In this document: piece after piece, positions 62,091 to 64,000 of the stretch | How the letters are laid out: each line of letters starts with the position of its first letter | Numbering within the stretch: the first letter of the stretch is position 1 | Assembly: GCA_963665405.2 (NCBI GenBank) | Contig: CAXXUH010000004.1 | Location: 1,261,770 to 1,325,769 of the forward strand | DNA: 64,000 nucleotides | Reading direction: 5' to 3' | DNA from: G963665405 sp963665405 | GTDB taxonomy: Bacteria; Chloroflexota; Dehalococcoidia; Lucifugimonadales; G963665405 | Notes under the pieces: generated by a model | Databases searched by the model: none | Seen by the model: only the letters and a program-made list of their open reading frames with translations | Told to the model about the DNA's origin: nothing | Program-made: the position numbers and the translations under genes

Positions 62091-62686
62091 CCGGGCCGCT
62101 TCGGGCCGGACCACGGTTCTTTGGACATCGTTCGCGTGGAAACGGGCGCGAGGACTGGAGGGCGGTCCCCAGAATCGACATCCTCGGCACCGGGACGGGC
62201 TGGCGGCTCCGCAGCGTCCTGCTGATGGGTTTGGTGATAGCCCTACTGGTCGAATCGCTGGTCGTGGTGTCCCTCTTCCGTGGGACGTCTTCCGCCCGGT
62301 CCGATGTCGAGGAGGCCACCCGGGCGCTCGAGGCTCTCGACGGACAGCTGGCCTACGAGGACACCTGGCTCGCCTCGCTCTACGAGCAGCTGGCCGCCCC
62401 TGATGATGCCGGACCAATGGACCAGAAGACGATCGCAGGGCGGATCGACTGGAGCGGTCCTCTCGCCGCTCTTTTCGGTACCGGTGGACAAAAGGTAAGA
62501 CTCGCGTCGGTGGTGACGAATCCGGATGGTGTGATGGAGGTCCAGGGCATGGCCTCGAGCGTCGCTGCCATGGGCGACTTTCAGGAGAGGGTTCGAGCCG
62601 TGTCTGCCGTCCTCGAGCTACAGAGTCTGGCCTGGGAGGAGGACGGGTCGTCTCTCAGCTTCACCGCGCTGCTGAGGGCGCGCTAG
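62087..62686 (+). CDS. pilN: PilN-like pilus alignment protein
   Basis: This is a 199-residue bitopic membrane protein: a basic cytoplasmic N terminus with VPRIDILGTGTGWRLRSVLL, one helix (MGLVIALLVESLVVVSLF), a coiled-coil (EEATRALEALDGQLAYEDTW) and a periplasmic alpha/beta domain. The layout and position match PilN, though similarity is weak. TTG 62087 overlaps the pilC stop by 4 bp; a later in-frame start is possible. It is called mainly from operon context. Confidence 0.7.
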   Translation: MTGPLRAGPRFFGHRSRGNGREDWRAVPRIDILGTGTGWRLRSVLLMGLVIALLVESLVVVSLFRGTSSARSDVEEATRALEALDGQLAYEDTWLASLYEQLAAPDDAGPMDQKTIAGRIDWSGPLAALFGTGGQKVRLASVVTNPDGVMEVQGMASSVAAMGDFQERVRAVSAVLELQSLAWEEDGSSLSFTALLRAR

Positions 62687-62690
62687 AGAC

Positions 62691-63236
62691 ATGCTGCGAT
62701 TGACGGCCAAGAACATTCTTCACCCTGAGGCGGTGGCAGCGGTGCTGGCACTCGCCTTGCTGGCTGCCGGGGCATACCTGTTCCAGGAGCGGGCGGACGC
62801 CCTGACCGAGGCGGAGGACATAAACGGACAGGTCGCGGCCACCCGAGCCATGATCGCCGCTCTGCAGGAAGAGGGGGCGAAAATAGACTCCCGCGTGGTG
62901 CGCGCGGCGCTCGACTCTGAGCCACTCCCGCTTCCGTCCGCCGGCGAAGCCCTCGATCTGAGCTCCCGGCTCACGGCGTACTTCACCGAAGCGGGACTCC
63001 AGGTCGGCACCTACTCCACCGGCCGGGAGTTCGCCGATCTTGCCGGCTCCCGGTACCCGGCGATCGGCTTCGCGATCTCCGCCACGGGCGTCGCGCCCGG
63101 CCTGTTGGGAGTACTGGAGATCGTCCAGGAGATGCCGACGGCCTTCGTCCGAAACCTGGAGTTCGAGAGAGACCCGAATCTCTCGGACTGGTGGGTGATG
63201 AGCCTTGATCTGGTAGTTGTGTTTGGAGAGGGCTGA
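62691..63236 (+). CDS. pilO: PilO-like pilus alignment protein
   Basis: This is a 181-residue bitopic protein: a short N terminus, one helix (AVAAVLALALLAAGAYLF), a coiled-coil (ADALTEAEDINGQVAATRAM) and a periplasmic ferredoxin-like region ending DWWVMSLDLVVVFGEG. It follows the PilN-like gene by 4 bp. PilN-PilO heterodimers link the motor to the secretin in Gram-negative models. The call is from topology and context. Confidence 0.7.
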   Translation: MLRLTAKNILHPEAVAAVLALALLAAGAYLFQERADALTEAEDINGQVAATRAMIAALQEEGAKIDSRVVRAALDSEPLPLPSAGEALDLSSRLTAYFTEAGLQVGTYSTGREFADLAGSRYPAIGFAISATGVAPGLLGVLEIVQEMPTAFVRNLEFERDPNLSDWWVMSLDLVVVFGEG

Positions 63237-63243
63237 TACGCCG

Positions 63244-64000
63244 ATGACGATCCACCAGCCAGACGATAGCGGCGCGATCGCAGAGGCCGTTGGTGAGCCT
63301 GGAGAGAGGCTGCGGTTCGCGACCCCGGACGACGCCCGGCGTTCACAATTGCGGACTGCCCGCTGGTCGACCGGCCCAGACCCGCGTATGTCACGGGGCC
63401 GAGCGCGCGGCGCCTGGTTCGAGGAAGCCCGGCGGCAGGCCGTCGGGCTGCTCTCGCGACTCGGAAAAAAGGGCCTGAAATACCTGGGACTCGACGGCCC
63501 CAAAGCTGTAATCTCGTTAACTATCGAGCACGGGCTCGTCAAGCTCGTCGTGTCGAGGGGCCTCGAAGTCCTGGAGTACCGGGTCGTCGTCGCCAACCCC
63601 AAGTTCTTCAAGGAGGGTCTGGTGAGCGAGCCGAGGCGCATGGCCAACGTGCTTCGAAGGGCTCTGGCCGAGCTGACCACGGAAGAAGGACCGGTGGTGG
63701 GGGCTGTCCCCGGCTACCAGTCCAGCCTCCAGAGCCTCAGCCTACCCCGAGCTCGTGGGATGGACCCCAGCGTCGTCATTCCGCGAGAGGCCCGCAGAAG
63801 GATGGGAGTCTCGGCCGAAAGGTCCCACCTGGTCTGGCATCGCCTGGTGGACGGCATCGGCGTCACCAACTGGCTTGTTCTCTCGGCATCCAGGCGCTCG
63901 GTGGCCTCGATCTCGACGATGGCCGGGACCGCCGGCCTGCGGGTCCACTCGTTCGAGCTGCGGCCGTTTGCCCTGGCGCGGGCCGTCGACCAGCCAGAGG
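63244..64000 (+). CDS. pilM: PilM-like actin-fold pilus protein, cut by window end
   Basis: The frame opens at ATG 63244 and is still open at 64000 (252 residues seen). After a charged ~75-residue N terminus comes AVISLTIEHGLVKLVVSRGL, the first phosphate-type strand pair of the PilM/FtsA fold, then EYRVVVANPKFFKEGLVSEP, VVGAVPGYQSSLQ and PREARRRMGVSAERSHLVW. PilM normally precedes PilN; here it follows PilO, an altered gene order. It is 8 bp downstream of the PilO-like gene. Confidence 0.75.
   Translation, partial: MTIHQPDDSGAIAEAVGEPGERLRFATPDDARRSQLRTARWSTGPDPRMSRGRARGAWFEEARRQAVGLLSRLGKKGLKYLGLDGPKAVISLTIEHGLVKLVVSRGLEVLEYRVVVANPKFFKEGLVSEPRRMANVLRRALAELTTEEGPVVGAVPGYQSSLQSLSLPRARGMDPSVVIPREARRRMGVSAERSHLVWHRLVDGIGVTNWLVLSASRRSVASISTMAGTAGLRVHSFELRPFALARAVDQPE

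Noticed and set aside
1..64000. CRISPR array or diversity-generating retroelement
   Set aside because: No regularly spaced repeats, Cas proteins or reverse transcriptase were seen.

Overview
High-GC bacterial chromosome segment. The gene content fits a Chloroflexota (Dehalococcoidia/SAR202-like) bacterium: LLM-class (F420/FMN-type) oxidoreductases, tandem class III aminotransferases, an NfeD/stomatin pair, a single-operon type IV pilus system, and small intergenic palindromic repeats. The lineage is inferred from gene content; no rRNA gene is present to confirm it.

Layout. 1-0.77 kb is AT-rich foreign DNA abutting the 3' end of tRNA-Arg(UCG). 1.0-2.7 kb is a decayed IS1380-like element sitting in the 3' end of an LLM oxidoreductase gene. 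3.8-35.6 kb is ordinary core chromosome: tRNA-His, pepA, a GSAM-like aminotransferase, an MBL hydrolase, mtaB, fabF, recJ, lgt, xerD, uvrC, an F420-type oxidoreductase, stomatin/nfeD, two paralogous aminotransferases, a frameshifted phosphotriesterase, an ABC efflux pair, plsY, an M19 dipeptidase, a MetF-like reductase, guaB and an orphan NarL-type regulator. 35.75-51.2 kb is an accessory island. It starts with a P4-type integrase, an AlpA-like regulator, a primase/replicase and small translationally coupled phage genes, and continues with a truncated terminase. It has been broken up by an IS21 element and at least five IS1380/IS1182-type copies or fragments.

51.05-55.67 kb holds the most interesting system: the remains of a lasso peptide (RiPP) locus. 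It contains a lactam synthetase (asparagine-synthase homologue), a 50-residue precursor gene overlooked by length cut-offs, an HPr-kinase-like tailoring kinase and an ABC exporter. The precursor matches the lasso leader motif Y-x2-P-x-L-x3-G-x5-T exactly. It predicts a Gly1-Asp9 macrolactam and ends in Ser, the residue phosphorylated by the known lasso kinases. The synthetase has lost its N-terminal amidotransferase domain at an IS junction, and no B1 (leader-binding) or B2 (protease) gene is visible, so the locus may be recently inactivated or may depend on genes elsewhere.

55.7-64 kb returns to core functions: a small conserved protein, proA and proB on the minus strand, then a type IV pilus operon on the plus strand (pilB, pilC, pilN-like, pilO-like, pilM-like running off the window). 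Most long ORFs antisense to these genes are high-GC shadows and are omitted.
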